NCBI GenBank assembly: GCA_003254925.1
Contig: QANZ01010687.1
Location: 26,710-90,709, forward strand
DNA from: Chamaecrista fasciculata
Lineage: Eukaryota > Streptophyta > Magnoliopsida > Fabales > Fabaceae
Direction of reading: 5' to 3'
Length of the DNA: 64,000 bases
This document shows, in pieces, positions 36,301 through 48,472 of this stretch. The notes beneath the pieces were generated by a model that ran no database searches, had not been told where the DNA came from, and was given only the letters and a program-made list of their open reading frames with translations. Made by a program: the position numbers and the translations under genes. The number at the start of each line of letters is the position of its first letter. Position 1 is the first letter of the stretch.

Positions 36301-39300
36301 CATTTGGTATTTGGGAGTCTGGGATCACCCGTAGCAGAAACATCATTTAATGTTTTTACAATTGGCATTGTCACAAGAAGACACTTCATTTTGCAATCAC
36401 CATATTAGGAAAGGACAAACCTTGGGTGATGTTACTTAAGCGTTCGATACCAAGTTTTTCAATAAAACTATAACATATAGAAGTTTTTAAGGATTCAAAG
36501 ATATAATGTTAAGTTAAATAGAAAGGCCAAATATTGTTTAATTGAAGAACTAATTATTCCGTCTGATTATAGAAGTCTCATGAATAAGTGAATAAGAAAG
36601 ATGATACAGATGTTGATCACTAAAAGTGGAAATTAACAATTGAACAATCATAGAAGATATATATATATACTGAAAAAAAAAACAGTTACCTTGGCCATAA
36701 TCTACAGTATCAGCTGCACAAAGATCAATGTCAAAACAACTTTCGGACTCTTCATAAATTGATGCTAATGGTTTATTGCCTTCTCTTGTCATCTTCAGCT
36801 CAGCATCTTGTGACCTATGAAGCTGCAAGAAGTTAAGAGCTTTTCTTGCATAACAGAATGAATCATAGAACATTTTTCCATGGATTTCTGCAAAGTTTGG
36901 ATAGTGACATCTCAATAGGTATATATATTTAAAGTTCGCTCTTTTCCGTTTCCTAAAGAGACATACCATAGGAAGCAACATCTTGCCAATGAGTGAGTAA
37001 TAGCTCATTCAATTGATTGCCAGTTACAGAACAAAAATTCATTAGTGTGCTTACAGGTTCTTCCTCTTTGGAGAAGCTGTCAATAATTTCTACGGCTTTG
37101 ACATTTGTAGAGTCAGCAATACCACTTGTTCTTTCTGCATGTACAGCCCTCCCCTTTTGATCATCAGAAATGTCGATCTGATTTAACAGCAAAACATTTT
37201 TTAATGAAAAGAAATCAGCACTTTCTCCAACGGAGGACACTAAGTGCATTGATGCTGAAGCCCCTGTCTGATTGTGTGTTTCTTTCTCTTTTGCTGAAAC
37301 ATCATGTGTTATGGAACTCCCCAAATTAAGACACCCTTCAGTCTTAAATTTTGAGGCTATGCTACTACATGTGAATTCCTGAGGCCGAGGTCTCTTTAGG
37401 GAAGTTCCCCCATGTATATTTACATTCTTATTGTCACTTCTCTTACTTCTCTTCCCTGTAACATGTGGCCTTCGCAAGCAAAGTAACAAGTCAGGATGGG
37501 TGCCTACACTTTGGCTGCAATCGTCATGCCTTATTTCAGAAATCTCATCGCATAAGTTCAAGCTCTGTTCGGCTACTCCATTTAAATCTGACACCAGTTC
37601 CCGAAGCAACCTCTGTACAAATGGATTCTTGAACCCAAAAAGCTGCATGTGAGATGACAAGAGAAGTTAAGCACCATAAACAACTATAGTTACTGTCCGC
37701 ATACTTATAAAAGATAATCAAAGATGTTTGTGAAAGTTTTGGGGGCCCTACAATAGTACTGGCTTCGTAATTACTGATGATGAAACATGTGTGTGAAATA
37801 AGACTGGAAACAAACATAGCTATACTGAAGAACATTAATGCATCAAGACTCAATGTGTAGAACGCTATTTTATTAATGTTTTTTAATCTGCCTCTACTTC
37901 TAGACATACTGTATAGTCTATGGACTGTATAAAAGAACCAACTAAATTAGCAAACCTCCATATATATGACAAAGCATATAGTATGCTAGCCGTTGTTTCA
38001 ATCCGATATTTACACAAGAAAATAAAGGAAAGTAAATTAGTAAGCCATGCTACAGAATGAAACAAGTCTAAAAAGTAGTCCAGCAATCAGCTTTGATCTG
38101 CTATGCCTAATCAATACATTATAAAGGAACTGCGAAGTATCATATCAGAACTTTGTAATCAATCGGATCTAATTTCAAATCAGCCATTTGACAGCCTCCA
38201 GAACTCAGAAAAGTCAATGATGAAAACTTCTCCTTTAAAATCAGATTCAAAACGTAGTCCTAAAATTTATATTTTTTAAATAAATCAATGTCAAATTTGA
38301 GAGGAAGCAGTAAACTGCCAGGTTACTCAGCGTATTCTTTCTTACCAAAAAAATTAGTTTATCATCGTTAACAAGAATCATGTGAATTATTAAGCTCTGA
38401 CTCCTCACCCCCAATATAAACAAACCTCTCGGTTGTTGTACTACTTTTCGTCTTATTATTATTAGCCCTAAAGTCATAGTTTATGCAGAGGAAATACCAA
38501 CATGCCAGCAAAAACTGTTAAAACTGAATTGGGGATTTTTGTTCATTTTAGATATCTCAGCCTCTCAGGTCTTGTAAAAAGTTACAGCACAAACAAAATT
38601 AGATATGATTAAATGAAGTTTGAAAAGTTAACCACTTTTAGTGGCACCAAATTCTACCTCCAAACCATCCATCATGGATGAAAGTCTCTTCCCATGCCAA
38701 ATCTTTGTTCGGGGGTAAATTTTCTTCTGAAGTTCCTCCAATGCAATGTCTGGAGTCTTCCCAGAACAGGAACATCCATCAGCGGAAGTAATCTGCATAT
38801 GCATGGAGTAACTAACATTGTTTAATACTACTACTACTTAAAACAAGTTGGGACTTTGAGTAAAAGGAAACAAAACACGTATATAGAGCAAAAACGGAAT
38901 TGCTACAGAGTACAGACCACAAATCTAGGCCCGCTAACTCCTTCATGGATTTCCATCTTATACGTTGTCCCATTGTGAGCTCTAGTCGCTTGATAACCCA
39001 CTGGATATGGATACCGATCTTTTCCCTACAAGTACCAGTGTCAATGCAATAATTCAGTCAACAAACTACACGATACATGTTAAGTTTATGGAAACTTAGT
39101 AATGCGCAGTAACGCAGATTATTCCTTCTTATCCATGCCAATAATCTTTTCAAATTACATAACCATGAGCATAAGCATCTATGGAAAGGATTAATATTGT
39201 AACCACTACTATCTACATCTTCTTGGTGAAAGTTTATCCCACCATGAACCATGGATATTGGCCTGCACTAATCATATTGAATGAGTAGTGTATAATATTT

Positions 39301-40508
39301 TATTTTCCTAAATTCGAATGCAATCTTAAGCACAATAATTTCTCATAATAATATTACATATCATCATTTTTACGCTGCTTTTTTCCTTCTTCAGCATCAT
39401 ATCATCCCCTTATTTTCGGCTCTCTCTACGGGAATATGCGATGAAAAGATAATTCCAAAGGCCAGAAAAGTATAGCGGGTAAATAAACAGAAAAAATGAT
39501 ATGTTGACTAAAGCGCATTCATAATATTGATTTCTATTTGTTCTGATACTACAGCTGTTTAACAACACTAAAACTCAATACTTAACTAAGAGCAGTTGTA
39601 ATACAAGTAGTAACAACTTCCCCAATGCCTTAAATTCACCGGCTCTTTAATAAAAATAAATCACTCGCCTTAGTATTGCTTATCATCGATGTAACTAACA
39701 TTTCAAAAAAATTTTAGACTCGTTTCACGAATTTCACTAAAATCAGTAGCTTCAGTCCCTAAAGCCTGACATAGATATCATTTGACAATCACATAATAAC
39801 ATCATTGCAGCAATAAACTGAACTGAAATTGGAGAACCAATTCACTCATCAGATTATATATTCTCCTCCTAAAATCACATTAGGTCTATGCAATTACACA
39901 TCATTTGCATCTCAACTAGAAATTAAAATGTCAAAAATCAAGAACAGATGAACAGAGCAAAAGGATAGACGAAAAAGAAAAAGACAAAAACCGTGCCTAG
40001 AGCTGCTCCAGTATTTCTTATTCCAGGATCCTTAAAAAGACTAAAGAGAACCGATGGAACTGATTTCGAAGCTTATCATCTATATATTAATATCCAATAT
40101 CTAAATTCTTCAAAGCTCGAGAAATTTCTCTCCAAATAAAACATTACATCAAGAGCCAAATCTGTTTCCAGTCGAGGTCATTATAAGATCATTTCAGCAA
40201 TCAACGGATCTGAAATCAGAGACCGTCTACACTATCAGTTTATACATTCTCGTTCCAAGATCAAACTCTGAATATGCAGTTACACATCATTTGCATCTCA
40301 AACTTGAAATCAAGACGCCAAATGGAGAACAAATGGACAGAGCAGAAGAATAATCGACGATAAGAGAGAAAGATAGAAAACGAACCCTAGAGCTGCTCCA
40401 GTATTTCTTGTCCCAGGGACCTTTGTAGAGAGAACCGATGGAAATGATCTCGAGGCCATCTGAATTCTCCTCTGACTCTGGTTTCGCCGCGGATCTTGTT
40501 TTCGCCAT
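30335..40508 (-). CDS. FYRN/FYRC-domain protein with C-terminal WD40-like repeats
   Basis: Thirteen exons join in frame to 1396 residues: 40508-40386, 39025-38918, 38792-38658, 37642-36967, 36887-36690, 36126-35791, 35625-34807, 34524-33656, 33558-33473, 33389-33171, 32348-32220, 31593-31225 and 30458-30335. Residues from about 25 (GSLYKGPWDKKYWSSSR, then YPYPVGYQATRAHNG) to 122 form the F/Y-rich N and C modules found in TBRG1 and in trithorax/MLL chromatin proteins. A long low-complexity middle contains a basic patch (TGKRSKRSDNKN) and a four-copy repeat in exon 7. From about residue 1090 WD40-like strands appear (RLQVWVMN, KFSLWDISKR, QVHIWELSKG). It is probably a nuclear chromatin-associated protein; function is inferred. 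The last exon may instead splice on at CAAG|GTATGT to an unseen exon. A Stowaway MITE lies in the last intron. Confidence 0.85.
30683..30956. mobile_element. Stowaway (Tc1/mariner) MITE
   Basis: The ends are CTCCCTCCGTTCC and its inverse GGAACGGAGGGAG, flanked by TA on each side. These are the hallmark ends of plant Stowaway MITEs. The element is 274 bp and lies in the last intron of the FYR gene. Confidence 0.9.
35150..35615 (-). repeat. Four-copy coding repeat of about 120 bp in exon 7
   Basis: Four head-to-tail copies encode about 40 residues each: LPSSQNAKFVIADSFEPSQ followed by SEDAIVGRDE or a variant. One copy lacks an Ile codon (AKFVADSF). All remain in frame, so the array is translated. 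Confidence 0.9.
39772..40075 (-). repeat. Decayed duplicate of exon 1 and its flank inside intron 1
   Basis: This segment matches 40185-40458 in the same orientation. Both contain CTAGAGCTGCTCCAGTATTTCTT, part of exon 1, followed by a run equivalent to GAGAACCGATGGAA, and both have the ACACATCATTTGCATCTCAA phrase. The copy has mismatches and small indels and no start codon, so it is a non-functional tandem duplicate. Confidence 0.75.
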
Positions 40509-40710
40509 TGAAATGAGGAAAACGAGAGAGAAGGAATGAAGGAAGAAGAGAGGAGAAACTTCGGGTAGCGGGAACGGAAATGATAAACAATGAATGTTGT
40601 TTCAGTGTTTTTACTTTTTAAGTTAAACCATTCGTTCCCTCCATTTTTTTCTTCCCGCCAGTTTCTAACGAGGGGCGAAAAAAATGAAGTTGAATATGAA
40701 AACAAAACGA

Positions 40711-40782
40711 CGCCGTTGCCGGGGATCGAACCCGGGTCACCCGCGTGACAGGCGGGAATACTTACCACTATACTACAACGAC
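40711..40782 (-). tRNA. tRNA-Asp (GTC)
   Basis: A 72-nt cloverleaf on the minus strand. The acceptor stem GTCGTTG pairs with CAACGGC, with discriminator G. The D arm contains TATAGTGGTAAGTA, the anticodon loop CTGTCAC reads GTC, and the T arm contains GGTTCGATCC. No CCA is encoded, as expected for a nuclear gene. Internal A and B boxes are intact. It lies about 200 bp upstream of the FYR gene start, in the same orientation. Confidence 0.97.
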
Positions 40783-40894
40783 CTAGTTGACAAAGNTAAA
40801 TGTCTTTATTGATAAAAACATCATTAAATTGATCCAAAATTAATTGTTTTACCAATATATATAAGTTAAAATATATATAGAATAAAAAAAAAAA

Positions 40895-41008
40895 ATTTGG
40901 CCCGGCCTTACCCTGGTGGACCCGGTGACCCGGCCCAGCCCGGGTCTATACCGGGCCGAGTCTCTGGCCAGTCGTGGGCCCGGCCCGGCCCGTGAACACC
41001 CCTAACTC
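40895..41008. mobile_element. hAT-like terminus rich in CCCGG
   Basis: GC-rich DNA of repeating CCCGGCCC / GGGCC units ends in GTGAACACCCCTAA, the inverse of the common hAT end TTAGGGGTGTTCAC. The other end is not visible; an N lies at 40796. No coding sequence. Confidence 0.5.
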
Positions 41009-42695
41009 TTTCTATAATAATATAAGAGACAAACATGATTGAAGAATGAGGAATATTGCAACTAAAAAAATAATAATATTGTAAATTTTTTGTTTAATTA
41101 AATTAATATAAATTCTATATATATATATATATATTTAAATAAGAGTGTGTGTGGGGTGTGTGAAAGAGAGAAAGAGAGGTGTATGTCTGTGTGTGAGAGA
41201 GAGAAAAAGAAAAAGTGTGTGAGTGGAAAAGATAAAAAAATGATGAAAAATGATAAATAGAAAGAGAAAATTATAAGTGTAATAAATGAGGGTATGTAAA
41301 ATTACTATTTTGTCTAGTTCTTTTTTTTATATTTGTATTAAAATATAGATAATTATAGGTGTATAAGTGGGGATAGGTTAGTAATTGTAAGAGAAAATGA
41401 GATGATGTTGTGAATGAGATGATGATGTGAAAGAGATGAGATGAGATGAAAGTTCCAAAAAAACACCCAACCATTACTGTTCATCCAATCTTAAGATGAG
41501 ATTAAAATTGAATGAGATGAGATTAGAATGATGGTGATGCCAAACAGGCCCTTAGTGTCGTAATTTTATATTCCATTTCATCAAGAAAAAACTAATTTCA
41601 TAGGGCTCATAAATAAACTTAGAATCACCCGAAAATTAGTCAAGCTTACTAGGCCAGCATACTATACGGTGTGTTCAAAACTTCAAATTGATTTTCTGTT
41701 TTGTTTTTGGGGTACATGTAATTTTGACCTTTCTTTTTTTCTTAACTCATCTAATTTACTTATTATGCGGGTAAATTCGTGTAATTTATGGTTTGATGTT
41801 TTTTTTTTCTTTTAATAGCACTTAACCCATTTGTTTAAAATTAATAAATTACTATCAATAAATTAGTTTAAGTGATAAGCGATTTGGTATCATTTAAGCA
41901 AGAAATTGAGTTCAAGATCTTGCGAATACTACTAAAAAAAACCTTATTTTTTGGTCTCTGAATTTTTACTGAGTCAATGAATTAGTCTCTAAATTTTAGA
42001 AAAATACGAATTAATCCCTAAAATTTATTTCACAATCAACTTTTTAGTCCCTGAATTGTTAACCGTAAGTTAACCTCATGAGATGGTCGTTAAACGAAGA
42101 CGTGGCGCCATCAAATGCTTATTTCGCATCCATATAATCTATCCTAATCATATTCAATATTACACATTAGATTAAAAAATTATTTTGATCACAAAAATAT
42201 TTTTTGTTCCATTTTGACCCTCAAACTTTTACATTTGTTTCGTTTTAATCAACCAAAATGTGATTCCATCCGATTTCTGCCTCTATTGATAAGTTGGACA
42301 ATTGAGATTCACCATTATCTCTTATATGTATTATAATAAATGAATTGACAATGAGATAAAAAAATTTCACTCTTTGAAAAGAAATATTTACTATTTAAAA
42401 GAAAAATTTATCTACAAATTGTGACTAAGAATGAATATTTTTTTTTCCTGTTTTATTAACTCACTTATGATTCACCTTAATTGACCAAGTTACTAATAAC
42501 GACATAAATCAGAAGAAATTACATCTTGATAACCAAAACAGAATAAATATGTCAAAGTTTAAGGATTAGAAGGAATAAAACATAATTTTAGAACTAAAAT
42601 AAAACTTATCCTATAATTTGATGATCAAAATGAGATTAGCCTTTATATAATTTAAGGACCAAAATGAGATTAGCGTTTCTTTTGTCAGACCAGAA

Positions 42696-42787
<92 letters not shown>

Positions 42788-43440
42788 NATGAGTAGGTAA
42801 AGAATAAAAAGTGTTTTTAAGGTCCTGGATAGTACTCTAAATAGTGGTTTCTTAAAAAAAAATCAGGCAAAAAAAAAAGACTAATTAAACAGTGGCATGA
42901 GATGCGACCATTGTTTTGAGAATCAACGCGGATTTGTTATTGAACCCGTGACCCATTTGACCATTCAACCACTTGTCTTTCACATGCCATGCCAGCAATG
43001 CAAAGTGAAATCACACTACCACTAGTCACTATTTGATCAAAACATGAGGATTGGTAAAATTTATGTTTTGAGTTTAGATATGGGTTTAAGTCTAATTATA
43101 ACAGTGTTAGTGAAGGTGTGGCATTTTAAGGCAGAGGTTCAAGTATGAGGTTAAGTCATACTTAAATAATAACGTTTCGGCGTCTATTTTACTGTGTGAT
43201 AAGGAAATAGAGTTACGTCCTTGTTAATAATTATAACTTAGTGGTAAGTACTTAATTCTAACAATTGGTATTAGAGACAAGGTCATGAGTTTGATTCCTA
43301 ACAAGACAATTGTTGAATGGGAGATTGTTAGACAAAGTGTGGTATCAATTGCCCTATAATAGAGGGCAAAGCGTAGGGGTCAAGTTATAGTCGAATTATG
43401 ACACCTCAGCGTCTGCTCTATTGTGAGTTAAAGAAATAAA
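41009..43440. other. Repeat-rich AT spacer with an 85-T run
   Basis: Contents: a (GT)n/(GA)n tract at about 41143-41225; a possible transposon end at 41540-41563 (CCAAACAGGCCC); SINE-like Pol III box matches at about 41865-41935; and 85 consecutive T at 42703-42787 followed by an N. A second SINE-like signature, TTAGTGGTAAGTA with GAGTTTGATTCC, is at 43235-43298. No gene is seen. Confidence 0.4.
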
Positions 43441-43446
43441 GTTGAG

Positions 43447-44138
43447 TCAGAGAAGATATAATAAGGTTCTGCATATGAATTGGAAAAAAAAAATTACAAT
43501 GAGTAATGACAGATGAAGTCTTTTGTCTTATCTGAATAAATGTGTGTTTGTATATGTGAGTAAATTTTTAGAATTCTTCTCGCAATAAATTACACAAAAG
43601 GACTATGTTGTTCGAAGTATTAAAATTGGGTCCCTGTGATATACATTACTCTCTAGTTTCTATTTATTTCGTGTTATTTGAGTTAAGAAAATTTAAGATT
43701 AAAGATATAATTAATCTATTGGCCCCTATAATTTCGATTAATTTTTAATTAAATTCCTATATTTTTAGATTTTGCAAATTGAGTCCTTAACTCCTAATAC
43801 TTTCATTTTTTATAATAAAAATTCTACTATAAAATAATAATAAAATTTTGCCTCTTAACGAAAAAATGATTAAACTTATTTAATATATAATAAATATCTT
43901 AATCAATTAATATAACAATTAATTATAGTAAACACAGCAATTAATATAAAGAGAAATCAGAGAAGATATAATAAGGTTCTGCATATGAATTCGAAAAGAA
44001 AATTACAATGAGTAATGACGGATGAAGTCTTTTGTCTTATCTGAATAAATGTGTGTTCTTATATGTGAGTAAATTTTTAGAATTCTTCTTGCGATAAATT
44101 ACACAAAAGGACTATGTGGTTCGAAGTTTTAAAATTGG
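43447..44138 (+). repeat. Direct duplication of about 185 bp
   Basis: Copies at 43447-43636 and 43957-44138 share CAGAGAAGATATAATAAGG and GGATGAAGTCTTTTGTCTTA (one base differs) at high identity, 500 bp apart. The second copy runs into an inverted-repeat element at about 44090-44755 whose arms read ACACAAAAGGACTATGTGG and the near-inverse. The first copy carries only the left arm of that element. Confidence 0.6.
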
Positions 44139-44755
44139 GTTCCTATGATTTGAAAAGTAGTAATTTCGGGGACTGAGATTTGCTCCATTAGCAGAAAAGG
44201 ACCCTCTATTCAAAATTGAAAAGAAATTTGGGCTAAAATATCATCTTAAGACCCTAACTATTCATTTTTTTATGNGGGTCTTCCGTCTAAAATTTAACGG
44301 ACATTTGATTTAAAATATCATTTTAAGATCCTAACTATTAACTTTTTATGCATTTGACTCCTAATTTCTTTGAGGGAGGGACTTTAATGCAAAAACAAAA
44401 ATTTTCTGAGGACTTTGACTCTGGCTATTAAAAAATTTTATGATTTGACAAAATTCAAGAGATCCTTCTACAATTATATTCAACTATATTTTCAATAGTC
44501 AGGGTCAAAGTCCTTGAAACTTTTATGTTTTTGCATCAAAATTCCTCTATCATAGACATAAAGAGTCAAATACATAAAAAGTTAATAGTTATAGTCTTAA
44601 AATGATATTTTAGCACAAATTTCCGTTAAATTTTGAACTTATGGTCATTTTCGGTTAATGGAACAAACCTCAGTCCCCCAAATTGCAACTTTTCAAACCA
44701 CAGGGGACTCAATCTTGAAAACTCCAAACTACAAAGAACTTCTGTAATTTACCCT
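44090..44755. mobile_element. Inverted-repeat element
   Basis: Arms of about 100 bp face each other at 44090-44190 and 44665-44755, both of the type 'gggactcaattttgaaaa'. The interior has more inverted phrases (TTAAAATGATATTTTAG type). An N lies inside at 44275. No coding sequence and no clear target duplication. Confidence 0.5.
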
Positions 44756-46439
44756 GAATTATTTTAAAATGTGTAAAATATTTTTCAATTATTATCTTTT
44801 TGGCCTGATTTTTCAATTACTGATTATTCATAAATCTCAAACCATATTATCCAATAGTAAAAAGCTAGTTATAGCTCTTAAAAGTATGAATGCTAACCCG
44901 GTTGGTCCTTTGGATGGGTTAATTTGGGTGGGACTTATAAGTTAGTAAATTTCATTTGGTTATAGTTTGAATTGGGTGATAAGTAAGATTTTAAGTCTGT
45001 TTAACTAATTAACCTACCAGCTCATAAAAAAAAATCTCATTTTTTATTTATTTAAAATTAAAATTCTATTTTAATCCCTCAATTATTATTATTTTCTCAA
45101 TTTAGTCTTCTTAGTTTATTTCCTAAAAAATAAATTGTTAAAGGCCAAATTAAGGAAAAAACTCTAAGATCGAGAAACGACCTAGTTGGAATTGATCATT
45201 TGAATTGATCGTAAGACCCCTATTTATCATAACTAATATTGTCCTTGTTTAATATATAGTTGGTGCAAGTTAATCGAACAGTACAGTAGTAGTCAATCTA
45301 ACTGGGGATGCTCAGTAATAATTACAAAGTGAGAAAAAGAGAGGTTAGAGTGAAGAATGCAGTGGCCATGCTATATATATAGGTAGAGAGAGAGAGAGCT
45401 ATATAAAAAAGAAAAAGGGTTTCCGGATATAGATAAGAAGTAGATGGGAAAATGAGGGAAATGAGTGTGTCCAAATAAGTCAAAGAACAGAACTACAGGT
45501 AAATGGTGATCGATATAGTGACGAGGTTAATGAAGTTGAAGGCAGCAAGGGAATCTCGCTAGCTAGCTCTTTAATTTTATCTCGTACGACGTACGTACAT
45601 GGTGCATAAATTTAATTAAATGAAATATATATATATAGAAGATCGATGATGGAAATGAAGAAGACGAAGAAAGGTGATAGCTAGCTAGGGTGTCAGTAGA
45701 GTAGTGATTGATGAATGTATGGATGATATATATGATGATTCATGGGACTCTAGGTAAGAGATCGAAAAAAGAGGCATCGGGAAAGGCGTTTGTTATACGA
45801 GGAGAGAAAGGTGATAGTGTGAAGTGAGGAAATAGATGCGTTACTTATTTTGTTACCTATATAGCCTTCTTCCATGCATTGTATTTGTAAATGTATTAAA
45901 GGAGAATCGTCCCATCATCGCAAAAGGACACCACCCCAATTTAAAACACTCCCATATCCTGCGCTTTTATTGCTTCTGCTCATCTCTGATGCCGTGTTAT
46001 ATGTCATAGATTTCCTCACCACCCACAACAAATATTCATGCTTATTAACCTACTCACATTACCAACCAACCAATTAACACAATGTATGTCATGTATGTGT
46101 GTTTTTGCTGAGAAACTTTATGATGTCATGTCAATTGTTTCTGTCTCTTAGCTTCTCGCTATGTATAACTATTCTTTAGGAATTTTTTAACGGTTAACTA
46201 TTATGTAAAGTTTGTTTTAGGGACATAAGATGTAATGAGTCCTGAACTAATGAAATTATGACACATAAAGAGTTAATTGTATGTAAATAATGATATAACT
46301 TCATACACCGTTTTGATTGGTTAAAAAAATTATTATTTTTTAATATTAAATTATCTAACTATTTCATGTGTTCTTATTGATTAAGGATCCCATTGCATTT
46401 CATGCCCCAAAAATAAACTTTGCATCGTAAACTAACCAT

Positions 46440-46471
<32 letters not shown>

Positions 46472-47790
46472 TAACTTTTTATCGTTTCATTTAGTGACAA
46501 TTATATTTAACCACCCAAGAAACATATATAATAATAATTTTCGTTGAGCTCCACCATAAGACATGAAACTCGATCGCTAGCAGCATCTTCGAACTAATTT
46601 TGTTAACAATTAGTGTTAAGTTTATACATAATAATAAGATTATTTAATTTACTTGTATAAATATTACCTAAATCTATGCCTTTTTCAATAAGTATATAGT
46701 AATTTTTTAATGTTTAGTTTATCAAATATAGCATAACATGATAATAACAATGTTTATAAAAAAAATTACTTTAATTTGTCAAACATCAATATTTTTCCCT
46801 TTTTTTATGCAGATATCTTTCACTTGAAGTAATATTTTTCGAGATACTTTTAACTTTCTCTACTATTTTTTTTCTTTTAATATTTTATAATAAAATTAAT
46901 TTTAACTAATTAACCAAAATACTCTTCACACATATATAATAATATTTTTTTNAGACTATTCAATGAGTCTGAAAATGATGATTGATTTTAATACCTACTC
47001 ATGTTCAGGATTATAATTCTCTATCAACAGTGATACCCTACCCTTAATTATTTCTACCACTAAAGCCTAGTGTAGCCCAATTTCCAAATCATTTTTAGGT
47101 TATTTGCATTTTAAGATCATTATATCTTTAGGCCATTTGAATTTAATTTAGAAAAATTAATATTTGGTTCTTGAATCATTATTGAGTCAACAAATCAATA
47201 TGTGAATAATCAAAATACATGATCTATTCTTTAAATTATTGCAATCGCCAATAATTTAGTCTCTAGGTCAAATTTAGGAAAAAAAAATACAAACTTAGTA
47301 TTGATTTAGTGACAAAAAAGTACTAATTTAGTACAAATTCAGAGATAAAAAAGTACAAAATCAATTCAAATTCAGAGACCAAATCGTTAATAAAGAAAAA
47401 TCATTAACAATTGAAATATTTCAAAGACCAAATGTATTTTGATTATAAAAAAATTGGTTCGTTGACTAATGTAAATTCAAGGACCAAATATTTTGGTCTA
47501 AGCCAAAAGTATCTATCGCCAAAAACAATGACTAATCCCTTCATTATGAGTCTTTCACTTAAAAGTAAACAGCTAACCATATAATACTTTCCATTTTTTT
47601 ATGCTTTCCATTCTAAAAAATGAGATTATTAAATGATCAAGTGAAGAACTACAAAACTACAGATTAGGCCATCTGTATTTTAATGGCTAGACTTGTTTTT
47701 CGGCCTGGATTTTACTGGCTAGACTATTTGCACTTTAGTGCCCTTTAAATCATTTGTGTTTCAATCCATAACTTGTCATCTTAGCTAGCC
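44756..47790. other. Long spacer, no gene seen
   Basis: AT-rich with (TA)n and (GA)n microsatellites. A less monotonous block at about 45250-45850 holds GCTAGCTAGC and GTACGACGTACGTAC palindromes and could be regulatory, but no frame or RNA fold supports a gene. An N lies at 46952. Confidence 0.4.
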
Positions 47791-47794
47791 CAAT

Positions 47795-48075
47795 AAGACA
47801 AGCCTAATTCGCCCTTGTGGGTAAAACCACATCGCTAATCCACATAGACCAACCTAGCCCACATAAAACCAACCCACCTAACCGATCACCTGACAACTTA
47901 GCCATCTTGCCAAGGCCAATTCTCATAATCATGCCTATCCCTTGCCAAACTAGCACACCTAGCCAACGCATATAGCCTACCCCATATCACCTAACCACCT
48001 AAACCATCTAGCCAAGCCCAACTAGCTCGGCCACCTAGCCCAATCCACCAAGTCACCTAACCATTTAGTCCAACT
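47795..48075 (+). repeat. Degenerate CACCTAGCC / CACCTAACC array
   Basis: About 280 bases are filled with irregular ACCTAACC, CTAGCCAA and CACCTA units, with a marked C excess on this strand. The unit length is not fixed, so it is a cryptic simple repeat, not a satellite. It differs from the plant telomere unit CCCTAAA. Confidence 0.55.
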
Positions 48076-48472
48076 CAAACTTGTTTAGAAGGAAGATGCT
48101 TAGTGTCTATGGTTTAAGTTCAAAGGACTCTAAAGGGCACATCTCTCAATGCATTGTAACTAGATTGAAGCTTTATGGTTTTGGACTTTTGGTTGTCCCT
48201 CTTAATGGGATGTTGGATCTAGTGATAGAGTATCGTTTAGGATGTGGATTAGTATGAAAATTGAAGCACTTTCCTTGGATAGTAGCTTAGCTGAAGAATG
48301 AATATCTCGTTTCTTCTTGCTTTTAAAGCCCATTTGGAAAAGCATAAATGAAGCTACCTTCAAAGGCATAGTGTTTTATCTAGTCCTATCTTTGGTATAA
48401 TAGTGGATTCCTACTTTAGAGAGGTGCTGTGAATACACAATACCAATATAAATACAAACATATCCATATGTC

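Noticed and set aside
37126..37652. Plus-strand frames across the FYR gene
   Set aside because: Antisense shadows of exon 4, which has a well-supported minus-strand frame.
45250..45860. Possible MIR gene or promoter block
   Set aside because: Palindromes such as GTACGACGTACGTAC are present, but I found no extended precursor-like stem and no known miRNA sequence.
47795..48075. Interstitial telomeric repeat
   Set aside because: Units are CACCTAGCC-like, not the plant telomere CCCTAAA, and not in a regular register.
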